Positions 23,746 through 33,386 of a stretch of 64,000 bases of DNA are shown here, piece after piece. A program made the translations under genes and the position numbers. Position 1 is the stretch's first letter; the number at the start of each line of letters is the position of its first letter. The stretch is from Streptomyces iranensis (GTDB taxonomy: Bacteria > Actinomycetota > Actinomycetes > Streptomycetales > Streptomycetaceae). The DNA is taken from the NCBI RefSeq assembly GCF_017874715.1, contig NZ_JAGGLR010000003.1, positions 1 to 64,000 of the forward strand, in the 5' to 3' direction. Below the pieces are notes generated by a model. The model saw only the letters and a list, made by a program, of their open reading frames with translations. It was not told where the DNA came from and did not search any database.

Positions 23746-24699
23746 ATGAGGGTCGGCTGCGTCGGGCTCGGCGACATCGCGCAGAAGGCGTATCTGCCCG
23801 TGCTGATGGCCCGCCCCGGTCTGGAGCCGCATCTCCACACCCGCACCCCCGCCACCCTCCAGCGGGTCGCCGACACCTATCGCGTCCCCGGGGCCCAGCG
23901 CCACGCCGACCTGGACTCGCTGCTCGCGGCCGGGCTCGACGCGGCCTTCGTGCACGCCCCGACCGACACCCACGCCGACCTCGTCACCCGGCTGCTCGAG
24001 GCCGGGGTGCCCACGTACGTGGACAAGCCGCTCGCGTACCACCTCGCCGACAGCGAGCGGCTCGTGCGGCTCGCCGAGGAACGCGGGGTGAGCCTGATGG
24101 TCGGCTTCAACCGGCGCTACGCACCCGGCTACGCCCAGTGCCTGGACCACCCGCGCGATCTGATCCTGCTCCAGAAGAACCGCGTCGGCCTCCCCGAGGA
24201 CCCGCGCACCCTGGTCCTGGACGACTTCATCCACGTGGTCGACACGCTGCGCTTCCTCGCGCCCGGCGAGGTGGACCACATCGATGTGCGCGCCAGGGTC
24301 CGCGGCGGGCTGATACACCATGTGCTGCTGCAGCTGTCCGGGGACGGGTTCACCGCGCTCGGCGTGATGAACCGGATGAGCGGCTCCACCGAGGAGGTCC
24401 TGGAGGTCTCGGGACAGGACACCAAGCGGCAGGTGCTCAACCTCGCCGAGGTGGTCGACCACAAAGGCCAGCCGAGCGTGCGCCGCCGGGGCGACTGGGT
24501 GCCGGTGGCGCGGCAGCGCGGGATCGAGCAGATCACCGACGCCTTCCTGGACGCGGTGCGCTCCGGGCGGCGGATCGGCGCCGAGGACGCGCTGCGCACC
24601 CATGAGCTGTGCGAACGGGTCGTCAGGGACGCCCTGGAGTCGGCTGGTCTGTCCGCCGGTCCGACGGCTGGACCGGCTGCCGGTCCGTCCGCCGTCTGA
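23746..24699 (+). CDS. Gfo/Idh/MocA family oxidoreductase
   Basis: The 317-residue protein has an NAD(P)-binding N-terminus (MRVGCVGLGDIAQKAYLPVL), the family motif VDKPLAYHLADSERL (EKP-like, Lys about residue 93) and VGFNRRYAPGYAQ. Members oxidise or reduce sugars, inositol or related compounds. The start at 23746 follows GGGGAG and puts the Rossmann strand at the N-terminus. An upstream ATG at 23719 overlaps the monooxygenase stop as ATGA and would add nine residues. The C-terminal tail is a Gly/Pro/Ala repeat and overlaps the convergent lnt gene by 77 bp. Confidence 0.87.
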   Translation: MRVGCVGLGDIAQKAYLPVLMARPGLEPHLHTRTPATLQRVADTYRVPGAQRHADLDSLLAAGLDAAFVHAPTDTHADLVTRLLEAGVPTYVDKPLAYHLADSERLVRLAEERGVSLMVGFNRRYAPGYAQCLDHPRDLILLQKNRVGLPEDPRTLVLDDFIHVVDTLRFLAPGEVDHIDVRARVRGGLIHHVLLQLSGDGFTALGVMNRMSGSTEEVLEVSGQDTKRQVLNLAEVVDHKGQPSVRRRGDWVPVARQRGIEQITDAFLDAVRSGRRIGAEDALRTHELCERVVRDALESAGLSAGPTAGPAAGPSAV

Positions 24700-26293
24700 G
24701 CGCCCGGCCCCCCTCGGCCGCGCAGAAGACGGCGAGCGCCGCCATCGCCCCGTACACCGGCCAGGGCCCGATCCGCACATAAGGGCTGGTGCCCTGCCCC
24801 AGCGGCACCGGGTAGACGGTGGCCGCGCTGGTGCCGGTGGACATCCGGGGGCCCACCGGCTCGCCGCGCGGCCCGAACACCGCGCTCTCCCCGGTCAGCG
24901 TGGCGTGCACCATCGGCCGCCAGGTCTCGGCGGCCCGCAGCGCGGCCAGCGAGGCGTGCTGCTCGGGCGCCCAGCTCCCCTGGAAGGTCGAGGTCGAGGA
25001 CTGGACGACGAGCATCCGCGCCCCGTCCCGCGCCAGGGTCCGGCTCATGTCCGGGAACGCCGACTCGAAGCACACCAGCGGCCCGATCCGCAGCGAACCG
25101 GGGAGGTTCATCACCACCGGTTCGGTGCCCCGGTGGCGGTCCTCACCGGCCGCCTTGCCCACCGAGGTGGCCCAGCCCAGCAGCGGCCGGGCCGGGATGT
25201 ACTCCCCGAAGGGGACCAGCCGCATCTTGTCGTAGCGCTGTCCCGTCGGGCCGTTCGGCCCGATCAGCACCGAGCTCTTGTAGATGCCGGGCATGTCGCC
25301 GCGCCGCGCGTCCACGTTGACCAGCAGATCCGCGCCGACCGTCCGGGACAGCGCGGCCAGCCGCCGGCTCACCTCCGGATGGGTGGTCAGATCCTGGGCG
25401 ACGCTGCTCTCGCCCCACACCACCAGGTCGACATCGCGGCCGGCCAGCTGCCGGGTCAGCTCCGCGCTGCGCTCGAAGCGCGGCCCCGGCCCCTGGATGA
25501 CCCCCGGCTGCACCACCGCGATCCGCGCCGTCCCGGGCTCCTTGGCCTGGGGCACCCAGGCCCATGCCCCGGCCGCCGCGGCGCCGCACGCGGCGAGCCC
25601 GGCCAGCGCCACCGTACGGGCACGGGCCACCGCGATCAGTACGGTCACCGCGACATTCACCAGCACCAGCAGGAAGCCGAGCAGCCAGACCCCGCCCACC
25701 GAGGCCAGCCGCAACGCGGGCGCCACCTGCCACTGGCTCGCGCCCAGCAGCCCCCAGGGCCCGCCGAGATACTCCCAGGACCGGGCCAGCTCGGCCATCA
25801 GCCAGACGGACGGCAGCAGCACCAGCGCCGCCGCCACCCGCCCGGACCCCGGGCGGCCGTGCAGCAGCCGGTGCGTCAGCCACCCCCAGGGCACCCACAA
25901 CAGCCCCAGCAGCAGCGCCAGGAGCACGATGAACACATGCAGGCTCGGCATCAGCCAGTGGTGCACCGCGAGCAGGAACCCGGCGCCGCCCAGCCAGCCG
26001 TCCCGCATCGCCCGGCGGCCGGTGGGCGCCGAGCGCATCAGCAGCAACCAGGGCACCAGGGCCACATACGCCCACCACCACAGCGAGGGCGCGGGGAAGG
26101 CCAGTGCGGGCAGCGCGCCCGCCGGCAGCGCCATCGCGCCCCGCCACCACGGGGAGGCCAGCCGCCGCCCCCACAGGCCCTCGCCGCCGACCGGCCTCCG
26201 CACCTCGGATGCCCCCCTCCTGTTGGCACAGGGCCAGTGTGCGGGAGTCAGCCGATCATGAACAGGGCGGAGGCGTGCCGGAGCGTGCTTCAT
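24623..26293 (-). CDS. lnt: Apolipoprotein N-acyltransferase
   Basis: The 556-residue membrane enzyme adds the third acyl chain to lipoproteins. Residues 50-235 hold about six to seven membrane helices, followed by a nitrilase-fold domain with the triad Glu (VVWGESS), Lys (YDKMRLVPFGEYIP) and Cys (LVCFESAFPD). Only actinobacteria among Gram-positives commonly have Lnt. The ATG at 26293 overlaps the stop of the SpoIIE gene as ATGA, so they are coupled. The C-terminal tail, rich in Arg, Asp, Gln and Pro, is encoded by short repeats that overlap the oppositely oriented oxidoreductase gene. Confidence 0.92.
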   Translation of the reverse strand: MKHAPARLRPVHDRLTPAHWPCANRRGASEVRRPVGGEGLWGRRLASPWWRGAMALPAGALPALAFPAPSLWWWAYVALVPWLLLMRSAPTGRRAMRDGWLGGAGFLLAVHHWLMPSLHVFIVLLALLLGLLWVPWGWLTHRLLHGRPGSGRVAAALVLLPSVWLMAELARSWEYLGGPWGLLGASQWQVAPALRLASVGGVWLLGFLLVLVNVAVTVLIAVARARTVALAGLAACGAAAAGAWAWVPQAKEPGTARIAVVQPGVIQGPGPRFERSAELTRQLAGRDVDLVVWGESSVAQDLTTHPEVSRRLAALSRTVGADLLVNVDARRGDMPGIYKSSVLIGPNGPTGQRYDKMRLVPFGEYIPARPLLGWATSVGKAAGEDRHRGTEPVVMNLPGSLRIGPLVCFESAFPDMSRTLARDGARMLVVQSSTSTFQGSWAPEQHASLAALRAAETWRPMVHATLTGESAVFGPRGEPVGPRMSTGTSAATVYPVPLGQGTSPYVRIGPWPVYGAMAALAVFCAAEGGRALRRRTDRQPVQPSDRRTDQPTPGRP

Positions 26294-28761
26294 GCCGGTT
26301 CCGGGAGGTCGTGTTCCGGGAGCTCTCGTTCCGGGAGGTCTTGTTCGGCCCAGATGAGCTTGCCGCCCTCGGTGTAACGGGTGCCCCAGCGGCGGGTCAG
26401 CTGGGCGACGAGGAACAGCCCCCGGCCGCCCTCGTCGGTGGTGCGGGCGTGGCGCAGCCGCGGTGAGGTGTTGCTGGTGTCGGTGACCTCGCAGATCAGT
26501 ACGTCGTGCCGGATCAGCCGCAGCCGGATGGGGCCGGTGCCGTGGCGGATGGCGTTGGTGACCAGCTCGCTGACGATCAGTTCCGTGGTGGTCATCAGCT
26601 CGTCCAGCCCCCACTCGGCGAGCTGGCGCATCGCCAGGGAGCGGGCGCTGGCCACGATGGCCGGATCGGAGGGCAGGTCCCAGGAGACGACGTGGCCGGT
26701 GCCAAGACCGTGGGTACGGGCCAGCAGCAGGGCCACATCGTCGGTCTGCGGGGAGGTCAGCAGGGTGTCGACGACCGTGCGGCAGAGCTCCTCCAGCGGC
26801 AGCACGGCCTGGCCGAGGGCGTTGCTCAGCCGGCTGAGGGCGACGTCGACGTCCTGGTCGCAGGTCTCGATGAGCCCGTCGGTGTAGAGGGCGATCAGGC
26901 TTCCGGCGGGCAGCTCCAGCTCCGCCGACTCGAACGGCAGCGACCCCAGGCCCAGCGGGGGACCGGCGGGCAGCGCGGGGAAGGTGACCTCGCCCGAGGG
27001 GTCCACGATCGCGGGGGTCGGGTGGCCCGCCCGCGCCATCGTGCACCGCCGGGTGACCGGGTCGTAGATCGCGTACAGACAGGTGGCGCCCATCACCGCG
27101 GCCGCCACGCCCTCCTGCCCGGCCTCCTCCTCGGTGAGCCGGATGACCAGGTCGTCGAGGTGGGCCAGCAGCTCCTCGGGCGGCAGGTCCATGTCGGCGA
27201 GCGTGTGCACGGCCGTCCGCAGCCGCCCCATGGTGGCCGCGGCGTTGATGCCGTGCCCGACCACATCGCCGACCACCAGCGCCACCCGGGCGCCGGACAG
27301 CGGGATCACGTCGAACCAGTCGCCGCCGACCCCGTTGCGCGCGTCCGTGGGCAGATAGCGCGAGGCCACCTCGACGGCCTGGCCGCCGCTCAGGGCGTGC
27401 GGCAGCAGACTGCGCTGGAGGGCCAGCGCGGTGGCGTGCTCACGGCTGTAGCGGCGGGCGTTGTCGATGTTCAGCGCGGCCCGCGCGACCAGCTCCTCGG
27501 CGAGCAGCAGATCGTCCTCCTCGAACGGGTCCGGATGCCGGGAGCGGACGAACGAGGCCACGCCCAGCAGGGCGCCGCGCGCCCCGATCGGCGCCACCAT
27601 CAGCGACCGCATCCCGAACTCGCGCACCTTCGCCGTCCGCGCCGGATCGTCCCCGGACCAGGCGCTGATGGAGTTGCCCATCACGGGGTCGAGCAGCGCC
27701 TCCCCGGAGAAGAAGCAGCAGGCGAAGGGGGACGTGGGGGAGATGGCGATCGCGTCCCCCAGCCCCGCGATCGACTCCGGGCACCCCTCCCGGATCGAGG
27801 CCTGACCGGCCCGGCGGAAGGCGGGCACGGTCTCGCCGGGGGTCTCCAAGGGCTCCTCGCCGCGCAGGATGGAGTCCAGCAGGTCGACGGTGACGAAGTC
27901 GGCGAGCCGCGGTACCGCGAAGTCGGCCAGCTCCTGGGCGGTGCGCATGACGTCCAGAGTGCTGCCGATGTGCGCGCTGGCCTCGTTGAGCAGCGCCAGC
28001 CGCTCCCGGGCCCGCCAGCGGTCGGTGACGTCGATGCCCATGTAGCACACGGCCACCGGACGGCCCTCGGCGTTGTCCAGGCGGAAGAAGGAGGTCGAGT
28101 ACGCGTGCTCGCGGTGGGGCGCGGCCATCGTCCAGCCCCGGTACTCGTAGTCGATCACCGGCTTGCCGGTCTTCAGCACCTGCCGCATCTGCGCCTCGAG
28201 CGCCTCGGTGTCCAGCCCCGGCAGGCACTCCGCCATCCGGCGCCCCATCCGCTGCTCACGGGGCAGCCCGCCGTAGCGCTCCAGCGTGTCGTTGAGCCAC
28301 ACATACCGCAGATCCGGGCTGAGCACGGCGATCCCGACCGGCGACCGGGTGAGGAACGCCTGGAGCAGTGAGCCGCTGAGCGCCCAGGTCGGGATGGAGC
28401 CCACATCGATCCCGGAGACCAGCCAGGAGACATCGCCGTCCGGGTCGCGCACGGCGGAGATCCGCAGCCCCAGCTCGACCCGGCGCCCGTCCCGGTGCCG
28501 GAGCCGGCCCAGACCGCCCCAGCCGTCGTGCTCCTGGCACCATGAGCCGATCGCCTCGGCCTTCGCCGCGTCCTCCGGCGCCGCCAGCAGCATCCTGGCC
28601 GACTGCTTCATCGCATCCGCCGCCGGATAGCCGAGAAGTCTCTCCGCCGCCGGGGTCCAGCCGATGATGGTCCCTGTGGCGTCGATCAGCGCCGAGGCCG
28701 CATCCGCCATGTCGAACGGGACATGCGTCTCGGTCGGCGCGATTCCCTGGGGGATGGCCAT
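26290..28761 (-). CDS. SpoIIE-type PP2C phosphatase with PAS, GAF and anti-sigma kinase domains
   Basis: This 823-residue signalling protein has two PAS domains (about residues 15-130 and 135-250), a GAF domain (about 260-430), a SpoIIE PP2C phosphatase domain (about 455-660; GVGGDWFDVIPLSGARVALV) and a C-terminal HATPase_c domain (about 690-805; VSELVTNAIRHG and DEGGRGLFLVAQLT). Such proteins can dephosphorylate anti-anti-sigma factors and bind them through the kinase domain. No partner STAS gene is adjacent, though a STAS-ANTAR-GAF protein is at 45014. The C-terminus ends in short ELPE/DLPE repeats. A paralogue of the same layout lies at 38847. Confidence 0.9.
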   Translation of the reverse strand: MAIPQGIAPTETHVPFDMADAASALIDATGTIIGWTPAAERLLGYPAADAMKQSARMLLAAPEDAAKAEAIGSWCQEHDGWGGLGRLRHRDGRRVELGLRISAVRDPDGDVSWLVSGIDVGSIPTWALSGSLLQAFLTRSPVGIAVLSPDLRYVWLNDTLERYGGLPREQRMGRRMAECLPGLDTEALEAQMRQVLKTGKPVIDYEYRGWTMAAPHREHAYSTSFFRLDNAEGRPVAVCYMGIDVTDRWRARERLALLNEASAHIGSTLDVMRTAQELADFAVPRLADFVTVDLLDSILRGEEPLETPGETVPAFRRAGQASIREGCPESIAGLGDAIAISPTSPFACCFFSGEALLDPVMGNSISAWSGDDPARTAKVREFGMRSLMVAPIGARGALLGVASFVRSRHPDPFEEDDLLLAEELVARAALNIDNARRYSREHATALALQRSLLPHALSGGQAVEVASRYLPTDARNGVGGDWFDVIPLSGARVALVVGDVVGHGINAAATMGRLRTAVHTLADMDLPPEELLAHLDDLVIRLTEEEAGQEGVAAAVMGATCLYAIYDPVTRRCTMARAGHPTPAIVDPSGEVTFPALPAGPPLGLGSLPFESAELELPAGSLIALYTDGLIETCDQDVDVALSRLSNALGQAVLPLEELCRTVVDTLLTSPQTDDVALLLARTHGLGTGHVVSWDLPSDPAIVASARSLAMRQLAEWGLDELMTTTELIVSELVTNAIRHGTGPIRLRLIRHDVLICEVTDTSNTSPRLRHARTTDEGGRGLFLVAQLTRRWGTRYTEGGKLIWAEQDLPERELPEHDLPEPA

Positions 28762-28798
28762 CGTACCCGTCCCATCTGCGGATACATTTCCCTTAATA

Positions 28799-29805
28799 CT
28801 ATGACTCCTGTGCCTCCCCGGTGGTGAGCCGTGCGACCACGAGCGCGATGAGGATGATCCCGCCGTAGATCGCCTGGATCCAGAACGACGACACCTGGGC
28901 GAGGGCCAGCAGGTTCTCCAGCATCCCCAGCAGCAGGGTGCCCAGCAGCGCTCCCAGCAGGGAGCCCCGGCCGCCCCGGAGGCTGATCCCGCCGATCACC
29001 GCGGCCGCGAAGACGGTGAAGATCAGGCCGCTGCCCTGATTGGCGCCCAGCGCCCCGACCCGCCCGGCCAGCACCAGCCCGGCCACCCCCGACAGCGCCC
29101 CGCCGATCACCAGGACCGCCCACCCCACCCGGCCGGTGCGGATGCCCGCCGCGCGGGCGGCGGGGGCGCTGCCGCCGATCGCGTACACCGCGCGGCCGTG
29201 CCGGTGGTAGCGCAGCATGAACCCGGCGAGCGCGAAGCACAGCGCCGTCAGCCACACCGAGATCGGCAGCCCCAGCCAGTCCCGGGAGCCCAGGGCGAAG
29301 AACGCGTCCGGCGCGCTGAACAGCGTCCTGCCCGAGACCAGGCCGATCAGCACACCCCGCAGCACGATGTTCATCGCCAGGGTCACGATGAATCCGTTCA
29401 GCCCGGCCCCACGATCAGCGCCCCGTTGACGGCGCCCACGCCCGCGCCCACCAGCGGGATCAGCAGCAGCCCCGCCCAGGTGGGCCACCGGGTGCCGAAG
29501 CCCGCGTCGGCGGCCGGGATGACGACCAGGAAGCCGAGCGCGGGGGCCAGGCCCGCGATGGACTCCAGGGAGAGATCCATCCTGCCGCTGATCAGGATCA
29601 TCGCCTCGGCCAGCACCAGCAGCCCCAAGCCCGAGGACGCCCCCAGGATGTTGACCAGGTTGTCCCGGGTGAGGAAGCCGGGGTTGCCGAACGCGCCGAT
29701 GACCAGCAGCAGGACCACCGCGGGCAGCAGCGCCAGATCGCGGATGCCGAGCGGGACGAGGCGGCGGACGCGGCCCGGCGCGTGGGGCGTGCGGAGATCA
29801 GCCAT
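28799..29805 (-). pseudogene. Simple-sugar ABC transporter permease, frameshifted
   Basis: Two overlapping frames together make one RbsC/XylH-like permease of about 335 residues. The first (29805-29398) runs from MADLRTPHAPGRVRRL to NGALIVGPG and stops. The second continues with LNGFIVTLAMNIVLRGVLIG and the conserved ending GGISLRGGRGSLLGALLGTLLLG. Family members read straight from NGALIV to LNGFIVTLAM, so one base is missing in the C-run at about 29407-29410. This may be a real mutation or a homopolymer error. The gene is third in the operon after the binding protein and the ATPase. Confidence 0.85.
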
Positions 29806-29851
29806 GGCCGGGGGGAACCCCCTCGATCGCGGCGATCAGCTCCCGCTCCGC

Positions 29852-31512
29852 TTAGCCCGCCTCGTACGCGGCGGTCACGAAGCCACCCGCCATCACCAGC
29901 ACCCGGTCACAGGCCCGCAGATCCTCCGGCTGGTCGGAGACCAGCAGCACCGCCCGCCCCTCGGCCCGTGCCCGCAGCGCGACGTCCAGCAGAGCGCGCC
30001 GGGACCGCACGTCCACCCCGGCCGTCGGGTCGATCAGCACCAGCACCCGCGGATCCGTGGCCAGCGCGCGGGCCATGGCCACCTTCTGCTGATTGCCGCC
30101 GGAGAGCGCGGTCACCGGCTGCGCCGGGCCCTCGGTGGTGATCTCCAGCTCGTCGATGGCGCGGCGGGCGAGGGCGTCCCGGGCCGAGGGCCGGATCAGC
30201 CCGCCGGGCCCGAGCCGTCCGCTGACCGGCATGGTGATGTTCTCGGCCACCGACAGCTGGGGGACCAGCCCCTCGGTGTGCCGGTCGCGGGGCAGACAGC
30301 CCACCCCGGCGGCCAGCGCCGCCGGGACGCTGCCGGTCCGCAGCGGCCGGCCGAGGATCTCGATCCGCCCGCCGGTGGGCCGGTGCAGACCGGCCAGGGC
30401 GGCGCCGAGCTGATGACTGCCGGAGCCGGCCAGTCCGGCGAGGCCCACCGCCTCCCCGGCCGCGAGAGTGAGGCTGACGTCGTGGAAGTACGAACCGCTG
30501 AGCCGGTCGACCCGCACCGCCACCGGCCCCGCGGCGCCCGGCCGCGGCGGGGCGGCGGGGGCCGGGGCGCGGTGCGGCCCGGCGGGCCCGCCCGTCATCG
30601 CCTCGATCAGCGCCCGGGTGGGGAGTTCGCCGACCGGGGCGGTGACGATCCGGCGGGCGTCCCGCAGGACGGTGACGGTCCGGCAGACCTCGTGGATCTC
30701 GCCCAGCCGGTGGGAGATGTAGAGGAAGGTGAGAGCCTGTGTCATATCCCCGGCCGGGCGTGCGACGCCTGGCACGCACGCTCGCCGCGTTGCCGAAGTG
30801 CCCATGTGGCTCCGCCACGAGGGCGCTCCGGCGCCTTGCGATCGCACGCTCCCCCAGCTACCGCTGGGAGGTGCCCCCTGACGCCGCACGCTGATCCGAC
30901 CGGGGATATGACACAGGCTCTGACCCCGGCGTCCTGGAGCCGCCGCATATGGCCGAACAGCCGTGCGGCGGCCCGGCCGTCGAGCTGGGCCGTGGGCTCG
31001 TCGAGGATGATGAAGCGGGTGCCGCGGGACAGCGCGCGGGCGATCTCCACCATCTTGGCGTCCTCGACGCTCAAGACCCGCGCCAGGGCGTTCTCGGGCA
31101 CCGGCACGCCCCAGGTGTCCAGCAGGGCGCGGGCCTCCCGGCGCAGCCGCCGCCAACTGACCGGCAGCCCCCGGGAGGTGACCGGACGGCGGCCGAGGAA
31201 CAGGTTCTCCGCGACCGTCAGTTCGCCGATGACCATCGAGCGTTGGTGCACACAGGCCACCCGGCGGTCCCACGCCGCCCGGTCGGCGGGGGCGGGCGCG
31301 GGCTCGCCGTCGTACGCCACCGTCCCCGCGTCCGGCCGTTCAAGACCGGTGAGGATCGCGACCAGCGTGGACTTGCCCGCGCCGTTGCGGCCGACGAGGC
31401 CGTGCGAGGCGCCCGTCCGTACGGCGATCCCCGCGTCCCGCAGGGCCACCGTGGGCCCGTACCGCTTGGTGATCCCGCGCGCCTCGACCAGCGGGGGCGG
31501 CTCCCTGGTCAT
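29852..31512 (-). pseudogene. Simple-sugar ABC transporter ATPase, split by a MITE
   Basis: The gene encoded a double-ATPase protein of the RbsA/XylG type. The N-terminal half (31512 to 30924) has Walker A GRNGAGKST, LSVEDAKMVEIARALS and Walker B FIILDEPTAQLD, then reaches ...RLQDAGV. There a 188-bp element is inserted. After it the frame resumes with TFLYISHRLGEIHEV and the second half has LSGGNQQKVAMARAL and VLVLIDPTAGVD. Insert plus target duplication adds 191 bp, which shifts the frame and supplies a stop. The start at 31512 overlaps the binding-protein stop (ATGA). Confidence 0.92.
30733..30920. mobile_element. 188-bp MITE-like element (IS5-like ends)
   Basis: The element has terminal inverted repeats starting GAGCCTGTGTCATATCCCC. 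The first 21 bases match perfectly and 24 of the first 25 match. It is flanked by the direct duplication TGA (30730-30732 and 30921-30923). Removing it and one TGA restores the reading frame of the ABC ATPase, which proves insertion. It encodes no transposase. Inside are hairpins GTGGC-TCC-GCCAC (30806-30818) and CCCAGC-TACC-GCTGGG (30853-30868). A 3-bp TNA target and GAG-starting ends suggest mobilisation by an IS5-family transposase. Confidence 0.92.
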
Positions 31513-32522
31513 GCCCTGTTGCCCCACAGGGAGCGGTCGTCGACATTGGCCCGGGTCACCAGCGGGGCGGGCAGCTGGTCCTCCAGATTGCCGCCGGGCA
31601 GCCGGACGATGGTGCTGCCGTGGCCGGTCGGCCCGGCCCTGAAGGGCTTCCCGGCCATGGCCTGCCTGATGTAGCGCATGGCGTAGACGGCGTAGAGGTC
31701 CGCGGGCTGGGAGACGGTGGCGTCGATGAGGCCCTTACGGATCGCGTCCAGCTCCTGCGGGATCCCGTCGTTGGAGACGATGGCGATGTGTCCGGGCCGG
31801 CCCACCGGGACCAGGGCGCGGTGGCGCTGGAGGGTGCGCAGAGTGGGCGCCAGATAGACGCCGCCGGCCTGGAGGTAGATGCCCTTGATGCCGGGGTGGG
31901 CGCTGTAGAGGGCCTCCAGACCGGCCGCGGCCTTCTCCGCCTGCCAGTCGGCCGGGATGTCCAGGATCTTGATGTCCGGGTGCTGCCGCGCCATGCAGCG
32001 GTCGAAGGCGGCCGTGCGGTCCCGGCCGTTGACCGAGGCCAGATCGCCCTCGATCTGCACCACCGTGCCCCGCCGCACGGCGCGGCCGAGGCTGTGGCAC
32101 GCCTTGACGCCGTACGCGCGGTTGTCGGCCCGGACCACGATGGCCACCCTGCCCCGGTCGGGGGCCACATCGACGGCGACGACCGGCACATGGGCGCGCC
32201 GGGCGGCGCTCAGCCCGGGGCCGATGGCGGCGGAGTCGATCGGGGAGACGACCAGGCCGCCCACGTCCTGGGCCAGCAGATTGTCGATATCGGTGATCTG
32301 TTTGCCCGGGTCGTTGTCGGAGTTGACCGTCGGCAGCACCCGTACGCCCGCCTTCCTGGCCTGCTCCGGGAGCTCGTCGTTGTACGCCTCCCAGAAGGGC
32401 GAGGTCAGCAGCGGCAGCACCACGCCGACCCGGCCCGCGTCCGCACCCCCGCCGCAGCCCGCGACGGCCGGGCCGCACAGCAGGAGCAGGGCCGCGGCGG
32501 CGGTGGTGAGGCGGTGGGGCAT
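31509..32522 (-). CDS. Sugar ABC transporter substrate-binding lipoprotein
   Basis: The 337-residue protein has a lipoprotein signal peptide with lipobox VAGC (residues 19-23), so it is anchored outside the membrane. The mature part is a Peripla_BP_4 fold of the ribose/galactose class: GRVGVVLPLLTSPFWEAYNDEL, VVSPIDSAAIGPGL, VVAVDVAP and IVSNDGIPQELDAI. It is the first gene of an operon whose ATPase and permease genes are both broken, so it may bind ligand without transport. It diverges from a FadR-type regulator. Confidence 0.92.
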   Translation of the reverse strand: MPHRLTTAAAALLLLCGPAVAGCGGGADAGRVGVVLPLLTSPFWEAYNDELPEQARKAGVRVLPTVNSDNDPGKQITDIDNLLAQDVGGLVVSPIDSAAIGPGLSAARRAHVPVVAVDVAPDRGRVAIVVRADNRAYGVKACHSLGRAVRRGTVVQIEGDLASVNGRDRTAAFDRCMARQHPDIKILDIPADWQAEKAAAGLEALYSAHPGIKGIYLQAGGVYLAPTLRTLQRHRALVPVGRPGHIAIVSNDGIPQELDAIRKGLIDATVSQPADLYAVYAMRYIRQAMAGKPFRAGPTGHGSTIVRLPGGNLEDQLPAPLVTRANVDDRSLWGNRA

Positions 32523-32594
32523 GGGGTCTCCGGCGCTCAGGACGAATACCCCATATCAGCACAGAACGGGCAGTAAGGAGCGGAAAGCCGACCC

Positions 32595-32624
32595 TTGACA
32601 ATCCTCCGGTGTACGCCTGAGGAT
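32595..32624 (+). promoter_or_regulatory. Promoter of the asparagine operon
   Basis: A perfect -35 TTGACA (32595-32600) is followed after 18 bases by GAGGAT (32619-32624), one mismatch from the Streptomyces -10 TAGGAT. The -10 ends 6 bases before the GTG at 32631, so the transcript could start at the start codon (leaderless). The same bases could alternatively serve as a GAGGA ribosome binding site. Confidence 0.45.
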
Positions 32625-32630
32625 CGCCGC

Positions 32631-33386
32631 GTGAACTTGTCAGACAGCCAGACAGGTGGGTCCGGATTCGCCGCCCCTCGTCGCGTCAGCGCGATGGAAG
32701 CGGTTCTCACCCACCTCAGGGAAGCGATCGAGCGCGGCGATTACGCGGTGGGGGACAAACTCCCCTCCGAGGCCGAGCTCTGCCGTCGCCTGGAGGTGAG
32801 CCGGCCGGTGCTCCGCGAGGCCCTCAGGGCCCTGCAGACCATGGGGCTGACCGCCTCGCGCACCGGCAAGGGCACCTTCGTCATCTCCAGCGGTCCGGTG
32901 GCGGACCCCACCTTCGGCGACTACGCCGCGAGCGACCTGCTGGAGGTGCGCCGGCACATCGAGATCCCGGTGGCGGGCTACGCGGCCCAGCGCCGCTCCG
33001 CCGAGGATCTCGACCACCTGTCCCATCTGCTGGAGCGGATGGAGCGGGAGACCGACACCACCGCATGGGTGGCGATGGACACGCTGTTCCATCTCGCTGT
33101 CGCCCAGGCGGCCCGGAACCCGGTCTTCCGGCGGGTCATCGAGGAGATCCGCGATGCCCTGGCCCGGCAGTCGGCATTTCTCAACGAACTCGGCGGCCGC
33201 CGCGAGCAGTCGAACCGGGAACACCGGGCGATCGTCGAGGCGCTCGCCGACGGGTCCGAACACGACGCGGTGGAGGCCATGTCCCACCACCTCGAACGCG
33301 TGGAGACCACCCTGACCTCCATCGTGCGGCCCGCTGCGGCGGACAGCCGGACGACAGCACCGACGGAAGGCGGACAGCAGGCGTGA
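32631..33386 (+). CDS. GntR/FadR family regulator, probable asparagine operon regulator
   Basis: The 251-residue regulator has a GntR winged helix (about residues 25-85: [35 protein letters not shown] and RTGKGTFV) and an FCD ligand domain (about 105-235) with the metal-binding pattern D...H ([15 protein letters not shown]), EHRAIVEAL and [11 protein letters not shown] regulators usually repress catabolic genes and sense the substrate or an intermediate. GTG at 32631 is used. Its stop overlaps the permease start as GTGA, so it heads the asparagine operon. Confidence 0.88.
   Translation: MNLSDSQTGGSGFAAPRRVSAMEAVLTHLREAIERGDYAVGDKLPSEAELCRRLEVSRPVLREALRALQTMGLTASRTGKGTFVISSGPVADPTFGDYAASDLLEVRRHIEIPVAGYAAQRRSAEDLDHLSHLLERMERETDTTAWVAMDTLFHLAVAQAARNPVFRRVIEEIRDALARQSAFLNELGGRREQSNREHRAIVEALADGSEHDAVEAMSHHLERVETTLTSIVRPAAADSRTTAPTEGGQQA

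Noticed and set aside
29852..31273. Read-through frame joining the MITE to the second half of the ABC ATPase as a real 473-residue gene
   Set aside because: Its first 180 codons are antisense-like and MITE sequence. Only the part after the insertion matches the family, so it is one half of a pseudogene.
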